Below, piece by piece: positions 12,241 through 21,431 of a stretch of DNA of 64,000 nucleotides. The position numbers and the translations under genes are program-made. Below the pieces are notes generated by a model. The model was not told the origin of the DNA. It did no database searches and worked only from the letters and a program-made list of their open reading frames with translations. The stretch covers positions 1,550,001 to 1,614,000 of the forward strand of contig JASGHO010000001.1 of NCBI GenBank assembly GCA_047602305.1, given 5' to 3'. Every line of letters starts with the position of its first letter. The first letter of the stretch is position 1. This DNA comes from Ancrocorticia sp047602305. Its GTDB lineage: Bacteria; Actinomycetota; Actinomycetes; Actinomycetales; Actinomycetaceae.

Positions 12241-13638
12241 CTAGCCTCGCAGGTTGTTCTCCTTGATGTAACGACGCACTGCCGTCGAGACGGACTCGGC
12301 CACTCGCGGATCGAATACGCCGGGGATGATGTAGTTCGAGTTGCGCTGGTCGTCGGTTACAACGTCGGCGACGGCCACCGCAGCCGCGCGCAGCATCTCG
12401 TCCTCGATCTTGCTCACTCCGGCCTTCAGCATGCCCTTGAAGAGTCCGGGGAACACGAGAACGTTGTTGATCTGGTTCGGGAAGTCGGAACGGCCGGTGG
12501 CTACGATCGCGGCATGCTTGCCGGCTTCGGCCGGATCCACCTCGGGGGTCGGGTTGGCCATGGCGAAAACGATCGCCTTATCTGCCATCGTGGCGATGTC
12601 GCTGCCCTTGAGAATGTTGCCCGAGGAAACGCCGATGAAGACGTCCGCGTCCACCAGGACCTCCTTGAGGGTTCCCTCAACACCGCGCGGATTCGTGTTC
12701 TGGGCCAGCCAGTTACGGTGATGGTTCGCTTCCTCACGGAACGGACCGAGGGCGCCGTTGCGTCCGCAACCGATGATGTCGCGCGCGCCGTGCAGCTGGA
12801 GCAAACGGATGATGGCCGATCCCGCGGCACCCACGCCCGAGACAACGATGCGCACATCTTCCATCTTCTTGCCCACAACACGCAGCGCGTTGATCAGTGC
12901 CGCAAGGGTGACAATGGCGGTGCCGTGCTGATCGTCGTGGAACACCGGGATGTCCAACTCATCGCGCAACCGCTCTTCGATTTCGAAACAGCGCGGGGCC
13001 GAGATGTCCTCGAGGTTGATACCTCCGTACACGGGGGCGATCGCCTTGACGATGCTGATGATCTCTTCGGTGTCCTTGGTATCAAGGCACACCGGCCAGG
13101 CGTCGACGCCACCAAACTTCTTGAAGAGCGCGGCCTTTCCTTCCATCACCGGAAGTGCTGCCTCGGGGCCGATATCTCCCAGTCCCAGAACGGCCGTGCC
13201 GTCGGTGACCACAGCAACCGTGTTCTTCTTGATGGTGTAGTTGCGGGCCTGGCTCTTGTCGCGCGCAATCTTCTTACACACGCGAGCGACGCCCGGGGTG
13301 TAGACACGAGCGAGATCCTGGCGGGTACGAAGCGGGTTCTTCAGTTCAACGGAAATCTTGCCGCCGTCGTGCGCTTCCAAAGTGGCGTCCGAGATCTCGA
13401 GAACCTTGGCGCCCCGCATCATCTCAATCTGATGGTTGACCTCATTCACGTGAGGAGTATTGACGCAATCACACGTCAAGAGAACGATGAGGTAGTCCTC
13501 GAGGGACTCCAGCATGTCGATGCCCGTTACGAGAGCGCCCGCGTCTGCCACAGCCTCTACCAAGTGCTGCGTCGCACGTGGGTGGTAGGGGACCTGCACG
13601 CGCATGGTCACCGTATAGCTCGGACTGGTTAGGGGCAT
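12241..13638 (-). CDS. NAD(P)-dependent malic enzyme with N-terminal ACT-like domain
   Basis: This enzyme oxidatively decarboxylates malate to pyruvate. Residues 1 to about 85 form an ACT-like regulatory module (TMRVQVPYHPRATQHLVEAV ... GIDMLESLEDYLIVLLTCD). The catalytic part begins at KISVELKNPLRTRQDLARVYTPGVA, with the catalytic Tyr in VYTPGVA, Lys in GKAALFKKFGG, and metal ligands around EDISAPRCFEIEERLR and HDDQHGTAIV. The Rossmann motif is VSGVGAAGSAI. With 465 residues it is a small bacterial malic enzyme plus the ACT domain. The start is ATG 13638. Upstream on the same strand a consensus TTGACA is present, with only a poor -10 downstream of it. The ACT domain suggests amino-acid control, which is inference. 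Confidence 0.95.
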   Translation of the reverse strand: MPLTSPSYTVTMRVQVPYHPRATQHLVEAVADAGALVTGIDMLESLEDYLIVLLTCDCVNTPHVNEVNHQIEMMRGAKVLEISDATLEAHDGGKISVELKNPLRTRQDLARVYTPGVARVCKKIARDKSQARNYTIKKNTVAVVTDGTAVLGLGDIGPEAALPVMEGKAALFKKFGGVDAWPVCLDTKDTEEIISIVKAIAPVYGGINLEDISAPRCFEIEERLRDELDIPVFHDDQHGTAIVTLAALINALRVVGKKMEDVRIVVSGVGAAGSAIIRLLQLHGARDIIGCGRNGALGPFREEANHHRNWLAQNTNPRGVEGTLKEVLVDADVFIGVSSGNILKGSDIATMADKAIVFAMANPTPEVDPAEAGKHAAIVATGRSDFPNQINNVLVFPGLFKGMLKAGVSKIEDEMLRAAAVAVADVVTDDQRNSNYIIPGVFDPRVAESVSTAVRRYIKENNLRG

Positions 13639-14247
13639 GATTTACTCGCTCTCGAATGAGTTGTCTGTCAACTGACACTGCGATCGTAGACAGACCGGCT
13701 GTCAGACCGGGCAGCCTGACCACATTTGAGACAAAAATACAGTGATCTTGGCGACACCCTCGCACTTTCGGGCATTTAGGGATGTTGGTCCTATGACACC
13801 CATTTGCGACAGATTGAACCAGATAGTACGGACATGATGGGGCCAGGTTAGAACACCATTTCCGACGACGGCGCCACCCCGCCCTCCGGTCGCACACACG
13901 CCCGCTACCAGCACTTAAATACTCAACAACCGTGACGGCTCAGGCTGGGTCCACTCAAGACAACAACGTTTCCCAAATGACCAGACCTAACAGCCCCTCC
14001 AAGGGCGAGGTAAACGAGAATTCGCACGAGATTTCGAAAGCCAAAGTAAGTCAAATGAAAAGAAATGTTCGGAATGGCGAGAAAGAGGTCGCTTTCAACT
14101 ATTCACATTTGCTAGCATTGGGTCACCCCACGCGAAACGTGACTTATTAGTTCATATTCGATTCACGCCCGAACATGAACGCCGTTCAACACCTTTGCGG
14201 ATCGCTCGGGGATTAATTGGCACGCAAAATGTTCAAAGGAGTGAACT
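13639..14247. other. Divergent intergenic region with repeated CATTTSNGAC motifs
   Basis: CATTTGAGAC (13723-13732), CATTTGCGAC (13801-13810) and CATTTCCGAC (13857-13866) are direct repeats in the region between the divergent malic enzyme and GntR genes. They are plausible regulator sites but unproven. The open frame at 13932-14150 has no ribosome site and no recognisable content. Confidence 0.4.
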
Positions 14248-15012
14248 ATGAGCCAAGATGAGCAGACGTTAGACACGCCAAAACGCCTTGACATCACCGT
14301 AGACCGGGAATCTAGCATCCCGCTTCACGTTCAGGTTTCTGAACCCATTACCCAAATGATCCTTTCCGGAGAACTCGCCCCGGGGCAGCTCATCGAGGAC
14401 GAAGTCACGCTCGCCACTCGACTGTCAGTTTCCCGCCCCACAATTAGGCGAGCCTTCCAGGACATGGTCAACGGTGGCCTACTCACGCGCCGCAGGGGTG
14501 TCGGAACCCGTGTGACGCCGTCGCACATTCGCCGTCAGGTCGGATTGACAAGCCTGCACGATGATCTTGACAAAGCAGGAATGTCACCTCGCACCGACGT
14601 ACTGTCTTACAACGTCCAGCTGGCCGATGCAGAGATCGCCAAGCTTCTCGAATGCCCCGAGGGCACCGAAGTAGTAATCATTGAGCGCGTCCGGTGGAGC
14701 AAGAGCACTCCTCTCGCCCTCATGCGCAACATCATTCCCGCCAAGTACGCACCTTCGCTTACCGAGCTCACCACTCACGGCCTGTACGACTGCCTCGCCC
14801 AGCGCGGCATTCGCCCGGTCAGTGCAGTTCAGACCGTCGGAGCACGACTTGCTGACGCTCGCGAAGCCGAGTTGCTGCAGGTCAGCGAAAAGAGCGCCCT
14901 GTTCTCGATGCAGCGTTCCGCTTACCTGGAGAATGGCGAACTGGTCGACTACGGCAACCACCTTTACGACGCCGGACAGTACCACGTCACATTCTCTCTT
15001 CACTCCGACTAG
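14248..15012 (+). CDS. GntR-family (HutC/UTRA) transcriptional regulator
   Basis: This is a DNA-binding regulator of 254 residues. Residues about 20-92 are a GntR winged helix (PLHVQVSEPITQMILSGEL, APGQLIEDEVTLATRLSVSR, PTIRRAFQDMVNGGLLTRRRGVGT). Residues about 100-254 are a UTRA ligand-binding domain (VGLTSLHDDLDKAGMSPRTD ... ERVRWSKSTPLALMRNIIPA). The family senses sugars, sugar phosphates or amino acids; the ligand here is unknown. The start is ATG 14248 with AAAGGAG 7-8 bases upstream. The GntR-like gene at 15829 is a truncated paralogue, separated by a strong hairpin. Confidence 0.95.
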   Translation: MSQDEQTLDTPKRLDITVDRESSIPLHVQVSEPITQMILSGELAPGQLIEDEVTLATRLSVSRPTIRRAFQDMVNGGLLTRRRGVGTRVTPSHIRRQVGLTSLHDDLDKAGMSPRTDVLSYNVQLADAEIAKLLECPEGTEVVIIERVRWSKSTPLALMRNIIPAKYAPSLTELTTHGLYDCLAQRGIRPVSAVQTVGARLADAREAELLQVSEKSALFSMQRSAYLENGELVDYGNHLYDAGQYHVTFSLHSD

Positions 15013-15206
15013 AGAATCGGAGAGTGACGGACCGCAGCAGATTCATCATTCGCAGTCATAACTTAAGTTTGAGCAGCCAATCACGTTCAACGGCGCTCAA
15101 GTGTACTTCTTTCACGCACCCAGACTTTCAATGACGCTTTGATGGCTCGCACAGCTCAACTTGTTCACCTGAGCTCGGCACCGACACACTCTAGGAATAC
15201 CTAAGA

Positions 15207-15257
15207 CAAGGGGGCTGTGTTGTGCAGATCGAAAATCTGCACAACACAGCCCCCTTG
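15207..15257. terminator. Perfect 23-bp hairpin after the GntR gene
   Basis: The arms 15207-15229 and 15235-15257 are perfectly complementary around a 5-base loop (CGAAA). They begin CAAGGGGGCTGT and end ACAGCCCCCTTG. The hairpin lies about 195 bases past the regulator stop and probably terminates it. It is unusually long and perfect. Confidence 0.7.
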
Positions 15258-15675
15258 CGCATGGGTCGGCAACCGCGCCGTGGCCTCACATGGGAGCCTC
15301 ATATCGTGGCGCGACATAGGGGCCCGACATACGGCCTCACGCAAGAGGTCACTCCAGGCGAGGGGATCTCACTGTCAGGCATGCAGATTGTTAGCTGGGC
15401 GACAAAATTTTGCATTAGTTTCGCAAAATATGACCAGAGTCACTATTCCAACCCTCTGTACTGACATATTCGCGTCAATTCTCACCGCACGAAGCTCGTT
15501 CTCGAAGCAAACACCCTCCCCCAAGAACCCCCACCGCGGCACCCTGCTGGCGAATCCTTGCAGTTACATCACTAAGCACCGGTCCGAGTCAACAATTATT
15601 AGTATTTACATTTTTCTTAATTGTTTTCCCGAAATTCCCTCAATTTTCGCCGCGAGGCACCTCACCGGGTTTGAC
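15258..15675. other. Gene-free stretch between the two UTRA genes
   Basis: An AT-rich patch (about 15590-15650) may hold promoter elements. No coding sequence resembling the missing helix-turn-helix domain is visible in any frame. Confidence 0.45.
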
Positions 15676-15723
15676 TTCGACGAAAGTTGAATATACCAAT
15701 TCGACCAAAGTTGAATATCCGAA
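15676..15723 (+). repeat. Two adjoining 24-bp direct repeats, likely operators
   Basis: The unit TTCGACSAAAGTTGAATAT plus MCSAA occurs twice with no gap (15676-15699 and 15700-15723) and three differences. It lies about 105 bases before the HTH-less UTRA gene, so it may be a regulator site. Confidence 0.65.
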
Positions 15724-15828
15724 CTTCGGCTCTCCCCATATGCTTTCGGTAAGAGATTACGCACATAGGTTCGGCACCTATTGGCAGGATCTCTATGAAC
15801 AAGTTCCTGCACATGTTTGGAGATTCCG

Positions 15829-16407
15829 GTGAATACTCAAGTTGAGACGCTCAATGACATAACAGATGGTGGCCTCTTGGTGCCCCGGCATAACACTGCT
15901 GCCAAAGATGCCCTGCTACCAATTCATAGGAAAGTAGGCCTCACCAGCCTCTTCGAAGATCTCGAGAGCGCCGGACTCGACCCTGAAACCAAGCTGCTCG
16001 ATTTCACTCTCGGACTCGCCGACGCAGAAACCGCCAACCTCCTGGAGTGCGACGAAGGCACCGAGGTTGTCCAGCTCAAGAGGCTGCGCTACAGCAGGGG
16101 CTACCCTCTCGCCATCCTCAACAACATCCTTCTCGCGTCAAAGACGCCCTGCCGCCCCAAGCTCTCCGAGCGTGGGCTGTACCAGTGCTTCCGGGCCATG
16201 GGATGTACGCCGGAATCTGCATTCCAGTACACCGGAGCACGGCGCGCGAGCAAAGAAGAAGCTGAGCTTCTACAGATCGAGGAAGGCTCGGCCGTCATCG
16301 CGGTGGAACGCACCGTGTATTCCCAGACCGGCGAAGTTATTGACATTGAGGAAGACGTCTACGATGCTTCCCAGTACCTTCTGACCTTCTCGCTCGACGC
16401 CGAATAG
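15829..16407 (+). CDS. UTRA-domain protein lacking the GntR DNA-binding domain
   Basis: This is a stand-alone ligand-binding UTRA domain of about 192 residues. It aligns along its whole length with residues about 75-254 of the regulator at 14248: DITDGGLL matches DMVNGGLL, KVGLTSLFEDLESAGLDPE matches QVGLTSLHDDLDKAGMSPR, and DASQYLLTFSLDAE matches DAGQYHVTFSLHSD. Homology stops inside the wing of the winged helix, so the recognition helix is absent. GTG 15829 was chosen because GGAG lies 6 bases upstream; a TTG at 15817 is possible. The frame is intact and the UTRA core conserved, so it is probably a working protein. It may be a ligand sensor or a dimer partner that inhibits its paralogue. 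Confidence 0.8.
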   Translation: MNTQVETLNDITDGGLLVPRHNTAAKDALLPIHRKVGLTSLFEDLESAGLDPETKLLDFTLGLADAETANLLECDEGTEVVQLKRLRYSRGYPLAILNNILLASKTPCRPKLSERGLYQCFRAMGCTPESAFQYTGARRASKEEAELLQIEEGSAVIAVERTVYSQTGEVIDIEEDVYDASQYLLTFSLDAE

Positions 16408-16511
16408 AGAACCTCACCATACCGGGCTCACGACCGGCTCCCATACCGATTCACCACAGGATGCTTCACTGGGCACATACGACATCCTGAGCTCGGTAAG
16501 CGCATCAATAA

Positions 16512-16557
16512 ACGACCGCCCTGTCATCGTTCAGGAACTCGATGACAGGGCGGTCGT
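16512..16557. terminator. Bidirectional terminator between the UTRA gene and gatB
   Basis: An 18-bp perfect stem (16512-16529 with 16540-16557, starting ACGACCGCCCTGTC) encloses a 10-base loop that can itself pair. It lies between convergent genes. Confidence 0.85.
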
Positions 16558-16626
16558 CTTGTACTCGGCGTACCAGCCTCGTACCAGCCTCCGACTACTG
16601 CGGATTACTGTGCACGTTGCTGCGGA

Positions 16627-18117
16627 TTACTGTGCACGCTCCATGATGAGCTCACGCACGCGGGCGGCATCTGCCTTGCCGCGGGTGGCCTTCATGACCG
16701 CGCCCACGATTGCTCCGGCAGCCTGCACCTTACCGGCGCGGATCTTGTCCAGAACATCCGGGTTGGCAGCGAGGGCTTCCTCAACGGCCGCAACCAGGGC
16801 GCCGTCATCGGACACAATCTCCAAACCGCGAGCGGCCACAACCTCGGTGGGCGTGCCCTCTCCGGCCAGAACGCCCTCGAGGGCCTGGCGGGCGAGCTTG
16901 TCGTTCAGCTTGCCGGACTGCACAAGTCCGTCCAGCTCAGCGACCTGCGCCGGGGTGACGGGTGCGTCCTCCAGCTCCAGCTCGGCTTCCTTGGCGAAAC
17001 GGGCGATATCGCCCATCCACCACTTGCGCGCACCGGCCGGGGTGGCGCCCGCGCGGACGGTCTCCTCGACGATGTCGATGGCGCCGGCGTTGATGAGATC
17101 GCGCAGCTCCTCGTCCGAGAGGCTCCACTCCTCCTTCACCCGACGACGGCGTGCCGCGGGCAGCTCGGGAAGTGACTCACGTAGCTCCTCCACCCACTCG
17201 CGGGCGGGAGCAACCGGAACCAGATCCGGCTCGGGGAAGTAGCGGTAATCCTCGGAATCCGACTTCACGCGGCCGGACGAGGTCGAGCCGTCCTCCTCAT
17301 GGTAGTGGCGGGTCTCCTGGATGATCGAGCCACCAGCGGCCAGAATGGCGGCCTGGCGCTGGATCTCGTAACGCACGGCGTTCTCGATGCCGCGGAACGA
17401 GTTGACGTTCTTGGTCTCGGTACGGGTGCCGAAGGGCGCCTCCGGGTTGTCACGCAACGAAACGTTGACGTCCGCGCGCACATTACCGCGCTCCATGCGG
17501 GCCTCGGATACACCGAGCGCACGGAAGATGTCACGAAGCGCACGCACGTACGCCGCCGCAACCTCGGGAGCGTTGCGGCCAATGCCGGTGGCCGGGTGGG
17601 ACACGATCTCCACGAGAGGCACACCCGCGCGGTTGTAATCAACCAGGGAGAACTTCGCGCCCTGGATACGGCCGGAACCACCCACGTGGGTGTTCTTGCC
17701 GGCGTCCTCTTCCATGTGGGCGCGCTCGATCGGGAAGCGGTACACGCTGCCATCGGGCAGATCCAGATCGAGGAAGCCCTCGTAAGCGATCGGCTCGTCA
17801 GACTGGGAGGTCTGGTAAGCCTTCGTCAGATCCGGGTAGAAGTAGTTCTTGCGCGCAAAACGGCAGCTCTCGGCGATCGAGCAGTTGAGCGCCAGGCCAA
17901 TCTTGATGGCGTACTCCACGGCCAACTTGTTGACCACCGGAAGCGAGCCGGGCAGGCCGAGCGACACCGGGGTCACGAAGGTGTTGGCGTCGCCACCGAA
18001 ATCGTTCGGGGCGCCGTCGAACATCTTGGTCTTGGTACCGAGCTCGACGTGCACCTCCAGGCCAATCACCGGGTCGAAGCGCTTGACGGCCTCATCAAAA
18101 TCCATCAATTCGTCCAT
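16627..18117 (-). CDS. gatB: Aspartyl/glutamyl-tRNA amidotransferase subunit B
   Basis: This is the kinase and tRNA-binding subunit of GatCAB, which converts Glu-tRNA(Gln) and/or Asp-tRNA(Asn) to the amide form. It has 496 residues. Landmarks are IGLEVHVELGTKTKMFDGAP, the Zn-region/phosphotransfer motif FARKNYFYPDLTKAYQTSQ, GVPLVEIVSHPATG, and a C-terminal YqeY-like tail (TRGKADAARVRELIMERA). Its ATG at 18117 shares one base with the gatA stop (TGATG), so the two are translationally coupled. Gene order is gatC-gatA-gatB. Confidence 0.98.
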   Translation of the reverse strand: MDELMDFDEAVKRFDPVIGLEVHVELGTKTKMFDGAPNDFGGDANTFVTPVSLGLPGSLPVVNKLAVEYAIKIGLALNCSIAESCRFARKNYFYPDLTKAYQTSQSDEPIAYEGFLDLDLPDGSVYRFPIERAHMEEDAGKNTHVGGSGRIQGAKFSLVDYNRAGVPLVEIVSHPATGIGRNAPEVAAAYVRALRDIFRALGVSEARMERGNVRADVNVSLRDNPEAPFGTRTETKNVNSFRGIENAVRYEIQRQAAILAAGGSIIQETRHYHEEDGSTSSGRVKSDSEDYRYFPEPDLVPVAPAREWVEELRESLPELPAARRRRVKEEWSLSDEELRDLINAGAIDIVEETVRAGATPAGARKWWMGDIARFAKEAELELEDAPVTPAQVAELDGLVQSGKLNDKLARQALEGVLAGEGTPTEVVAARGLEIVSDDGALVAAVEEALAANPDVLDKIRAGKVQAAGAIVGAVMKATRGKADAARVRELIMERAQ

Positions 18118-19628
18118 CAGAACGTCTCCTCGAGGTCAGCAGCCGGGCAGGTGTTGGCGATGGGCTCGCCGAGCCCCGCCTCCAGCGCGCCAGCAATTCG
18201 GTACATGGCGGCATCCCCACGAGCCGGCGCCAGAATCTGGAAACCGACGGGCAGGCCGTCCTCATCCGCCAGGCCCGAGGGCAGCGAGAGGCCGGGGACA
18301 CCGGCGAGGTTGGCGGGAATGGTGGCCACGTCGTTGAGGTACATGGCGATCGGATCGTCGATCTTGCTACCGAACTTGAACGCCGTGGTGGGCGCGGTGG
18401 GCGAGACCAGAACGTCGCACTGCTCGAAGGCTGCGGCGAAATCGCGCTGCACCAGGGTGCGCACCTTCTGGGCGCTGCCGTAGTAGGCGTCGTAGAAACC
18501 GGCACTCAGCACGAAAGTGCCGAGGATGATGCGGCGCTTGACCTCATTACCAAAACCGGCGCCACGGGTGGCGGCCATGACCGACTCCGCGGTGACCGGA
18601 CCCTCGGTGGGCTCCACGCGAATGCCGTACCGCATACCGTCAAAACGCGCCAGATTCGAAGAAACCTCGGCCGGCATGATGAGGTAGTAGGCGCCCAGCG
18701 CATACTCGAAGGAGGGGCAGTCCACCTCGATAACCTCGGCGCCCAGGCCCTTGAGGACCTCGACGGCGTGGTTGAAGGAACCGAGCACGCCGTCCTGGTA
18801 GCCCTCGCCCTGCAGCTGCTTGACGACGCCGACCTTGACGCCCTCCAGCGGCTTGCCAGCGGCATCGGCCACAATCTGCTCGAAAGCCGGAACCGGCTCA
18901 TCCAGCGAGGTGGAATCGAGCGGATCGTAACCGCCAATGACCTCCTGCAACGCGGCGGCATCCGCCACGGTACGGGTCACAGGGCCGATCTGATCGAGCG
19001 AAGAAGCCATGGCGATGAGACCATAACGCGAGACCGCGCCGTACGTAGGCTTCACGCCCACCGTTCCGGTCACGGCAGCGGGCTGACGGATAGAACCACC
19101 GGTGTCCGAGCCAAGAGCCAACGGCACCATGAAGGAACCGACGGCGACGGCGGAACCGCCGCCGGAGCCGCCCGGAATGCGCTCGTTATCCCACTGGTTC
19201 AGGGTGGGGCCAAAGGCGGAATGCTCGGTGGAAGAGCCCATCGCGAACTCGTCCATGTTCGTCTTGCCAACAATCGGCAGACCCGCAGCATTGAGCTTCT
19301 CCACCACGGTGGCGTCATAGGGCGGCAGCCAGCCCTCAAGAATCTTCGAAGCGCAGGTGGTGGGCTTGCCACGCGAGACCATGTTGTCCTTGATCGCGAT
19401 TGGCACGCCCGCTAGGCGGGGGAGCTTCTCACCAGCGGCACGGCGAGCGTCCACGTCACGAGCGGCGGCGAGGGCGCCGTCGTCGTCGACAAAAAGAAAC
19501 GCGTTCAACTTCGAATTCAAAGCGTGAATGCGATCCAAACACGCCTGCGTCAACTCAACCGAGGTAATCTCGCCGGCGGCCAACAAATCGGCCAGCTCAA
19601 GGGCGGTCTTCTTCAACAACTCGCTCAT
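18117..19628 (-). CDS. gatA: Aspartyl/glutamyl-tRNA amidotransferase subunit A
   Basis: This is the glutaminase subunit of GatCAB and an amidase-signature hydrolase. The Ser-cisSer-Lys triad is visible: Lys in VPIAIKDNM, and both serines in GGSGGGSAVAVGSF and LGSDTGGSIRQPAA. It has about 503 residues. ATG 19628 overlaps the gatC stop by one base and has GGAGGAG just upstream. A GTG at 19631 is an alternative start. Confidence 0.98.
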   Translation of the reverse strand: MSELLKKTALELADLLAAGEITSVELTQACLDRIHALNSKLNAFLFVDDDGALAAARDVDARRAAGEKLPRLAGVPIAIKDNMVSRGKPTTCASKILEGWLPPYDATVVEKLNAAGLPIVGKTNMDEFAMGSSTEHSAFGPTLNQWDNERIPGGSGGGSAVAVGSFMVPLALGSDTGGSIRQPAAVTGTVGVKPTYGAVSRYGLIAMASSLDQIGPVTRTVADAAALQEVIGGYDPLDSTSLDEPVPAFEQIVADAAGKPLEGVKVGVVKQLQGEGYQDGVLGSFNHAVEVLKGLGAEVIEVDCPSFEYALGAYYLIMPAEVSSNLARFDGMRYGIRVEPTEGPVTAESVMAATRGAGFGNEVKRRIILGTFVLSAGFYDAYYGSAQKVRTLVQRDFAAAFEQCDVLVSPTAPTTAFKFGSKIDDPIAMYLNDVATIPANLAGVPGLSLPSGLADEDGLPVGFQILAPARGDAAMYRIAGALEAGLGEPIANTCPAADLEETF

Positions 19629-19924
19629 CACTCCTCCCCCAGAATCTGCGGAACCAGGAACTTGCCATCCTGGGCTGCGGGAGCCGAGGCGAGAACCTCA
19701 TTGCGGTCGAGAGTGGCCGTGACCACGTCCTCGCGCATAACGTTCGTGAGGGGAATCGGGTGGCTAGTGGCCGGGACATCCGGGGTTGCAACCTCGGACA
19801 CCTTGGCGACGGCGTCGGCAATAACAGCCAGCTCACCGGCGAGCCGCTCCACCTCCTGCGGTGTAAGGGCAATTCGTGCGAGGCCCGCCAGACGGGCGAC
19901 CTCGTCTACAGAGAATGACGACAT
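19628..19924 (-). CDS. gatC: Aspartyl/glutamyl-tRNA amidotransferase subunit C
   Basis: This small subunit of 98 residues stabilises GatA and bridges to GatB. The family N-terminus VDEVARLAGLARIALTPQEVERLAGEL and the C-terminal LRNEV-like core (LDRNEVLASAPAAQDGKFLVPQIL) are clear. ATG 19924 is preceded by TAGAAT, whose last base is 8 bases from the A, so this first gene of the operon may be leaderless. The frame stays open far upstream, but that part is unlike GatC. Confidence 0.96.
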   Translation of the reverse strand: MSSFSVDEVARLAGLARIALTPQEVERLAGELAVIADAVAKVSEVATPDVPATSHPIPLTNVMREDVVTATLDRNEVLASAPAAQDGKFLVPQILGEE

Positions 19925-20081
19925 GCCCCCGATTCTACTTCGTTTATTGTTACGTTCCCGAGACAACGTGGTGACGTTCGCCCGTTTTGGTGACTCAGAA
20001 CGCACCGACAGCATTGACGACGACGGCGCCCCGACCTCCCGTTGGTTGCTTTGCTCCCGTTCGTCAGCCTCGCAAACCGGG

Positions 20082-20087
20082 TAAGCT
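20082..20087 (+). promoter_or_regulatory. -10 box of a probable leaderless promoter
   Basis: TAAGCT ends 7 bases before the ATG at 20094. Confidence 0.35.
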
Positions 20088-20093
20088 GGGACA

Positions 20094-21353
20094 ATGGTGC
20101 GATTCTCCCTTCCCTCCCGCGAGCAGGTGTGGACCGCCACGAAGTGGGCCGGCGTGACAACACTCGCAGCACAAGCCGCAGCGATCGCCGCAGTAACCGC
20201 CGTGGATTCAACGCGTAAGCGTCGCCGCCCCCAATCCGGAATCTTCCCCCACCTGAAGCCGCAAGAAGTAACCGTGGGGGACAACGAATTCCAGATCTTC
20301 ACCTACGGCGAAGACCTCTACGACGTCATGCTCGCAGACATCCGAAAAGCCCGCGACACCATCTATTTCGAGTGCTTCATCGTCAAGGCGGACGAAACCG
20401 GCTACGAGTTCCGAAAAGCGCTCATCGAGGCGGCACGCCGCGGCGTCGAGGTGTACATCATCCTGGACACCTGGGGAAACCTCAATTCAGACCCGCGCTT
20501 CCGCCACTTCCCCAAGATGGCACACCTGCACTTCATCAACTTCCCGCTGGTGCGCACCGGCATCTTCACCGGCCGCGAGCGCGACAAGGGCCGCGACCAC
20601 CGCAAGATCATGACCGTGGACGGCAAGATCGGATACGTGGGCGGATACAACGTGGGTACGCTCTACGCCCATCACTGGCGCGACACCCATCTGCGCGTCA
20701 AAGGCGGGGCGGCGCACCAACTGGAGCTGTCCTTCATCATCATGTGGAACAGCTACCGCAAGCATGACCAGCCGCGCCTCGAGATGATCCCCTCTCACGA
20801 CTGGGATGCCGCTATTCGCACCATGGAGAACGCCCCCTCGCGGGCCATTTATCCTATTCGCGCGCTCTACATCGAGGTGCTCAACCGTGCCGCCAAGCGC
20901 GCCTGGATCACCATGGGATACTTCATCCCTGACGAATCGATGATGCTCGCTCTGGTTTCCGCCGCCCAACGCGGCGTGGACGTGCGCATCCTCATTCCGG
21001 AGTACTCGAACCACATTTACGCCGACTGGGTGGCGCGTTCGCACTACGACGAACTGCTGCGCAACGGGGTCAAGATCTTCCTTTACAAGGAAGCGATGGT
21101 GCATGCGAAGACCATGACGGTGGACGGTGAATGGTCCACGGTGGGAACCGCCAACATCGACCGCCTTTCGCTGGCCGGGAACTTCGAGATCAACATGGAG
21201 ATCTACGCGAAGCCCTTCGCCAAAGCCATGGAGAAGATCTTCCAAATGGATTTGGATAACTCGCAGGAGCTGACGCGCGAAGAATGGGACCGGCGCAGTT
21301 ACACCGCCTGGATGATCGAGAGAGTACTGCGGCCTCTCGCACCGTTGATGTAA
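20094..21353 (+). CDS. Cardiolipin synthase-like phospholipase D family protein
   Basis: This 419-residue enzyme has two HKD motifs: HRKIMTVDGKIGYVGGYN (about residues 177-194) and HAKTMTVDGEWSTVGTAN (about 339-356). Both are intact (HxKxxxxD), so it should be active. The N-terminus (about residues 17-39) is a single hydrophobic stretch rich in Ala, probably a membrane anchor. The usual two N-terminal helices of ClsA are missing. Likely roles are cardiolipin synthesis or another phosphatidyl transfer at the inner membrane. It is transcribed divergently from gatCAB. Confidence 0.88.
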   Translation: MVRFSLPSREQVWTATKWAGVTTLAAQAAAIAAVTAVDSTRKRRRPQSGIFPHLKPQEVTVGDNEFQIFTYGEDLYDVMLADIRKARDTIYFECFIVKADETGYEFRKALIEAARRGVEVYIILDTWGNLNSDPRFRHFPKMAHLHFINFPLVRTGIFTGRERDKGRDHRKIMTVDGKIGYVGGYNVGTLYAHHWRDTHLRVKGGAAHQLELSFIIMWNSYRKHDQPRLEMIPSHDWDAAIRTMENAPSRAIYPIRALYIEVLNRAAKRAWITMGYFIPDESMMLALVSAAQRGVDVRILIPEYSNHIYADWVARSHYDELLRNGVKIFLYKEAMVHAKTMTVDGEWSTVGTANIDRLSLAGNFEINMEIYAKPFAKAMEKIFQMDLDNSQELTREEWDRRSYTAWMIERVLRPLAPLM

Positions 21354-21431
21354 GCGGCCGCACCGCCGATACACGCAGCAATTCACGCACTGATAAGTGC
21401 CTACGCGCCACCAAGATACAAGGAGATGAGT

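Noticed and set aside
12514..13632. A 372-codon open frame opposite the malic enzyme gene
   Set aside because: It is antisense to a complete conserved enzyme and has no recognisable content or ribosome site.
13932..14150. A 72-codon open frame upstream of the GntR gene
   Set aside because: There is no ribosome site, the codon use is unlike the neighbours, and no known domain is seen. It overlaps the likely promoter region.
15217..15690. Open frame starting inside the 23-bp hairpin, considered as the missing GntR HTH
   Set aside because: The translation has no helix-turn-helix pattern and mixes frames with AT-rich intergenic sequence.
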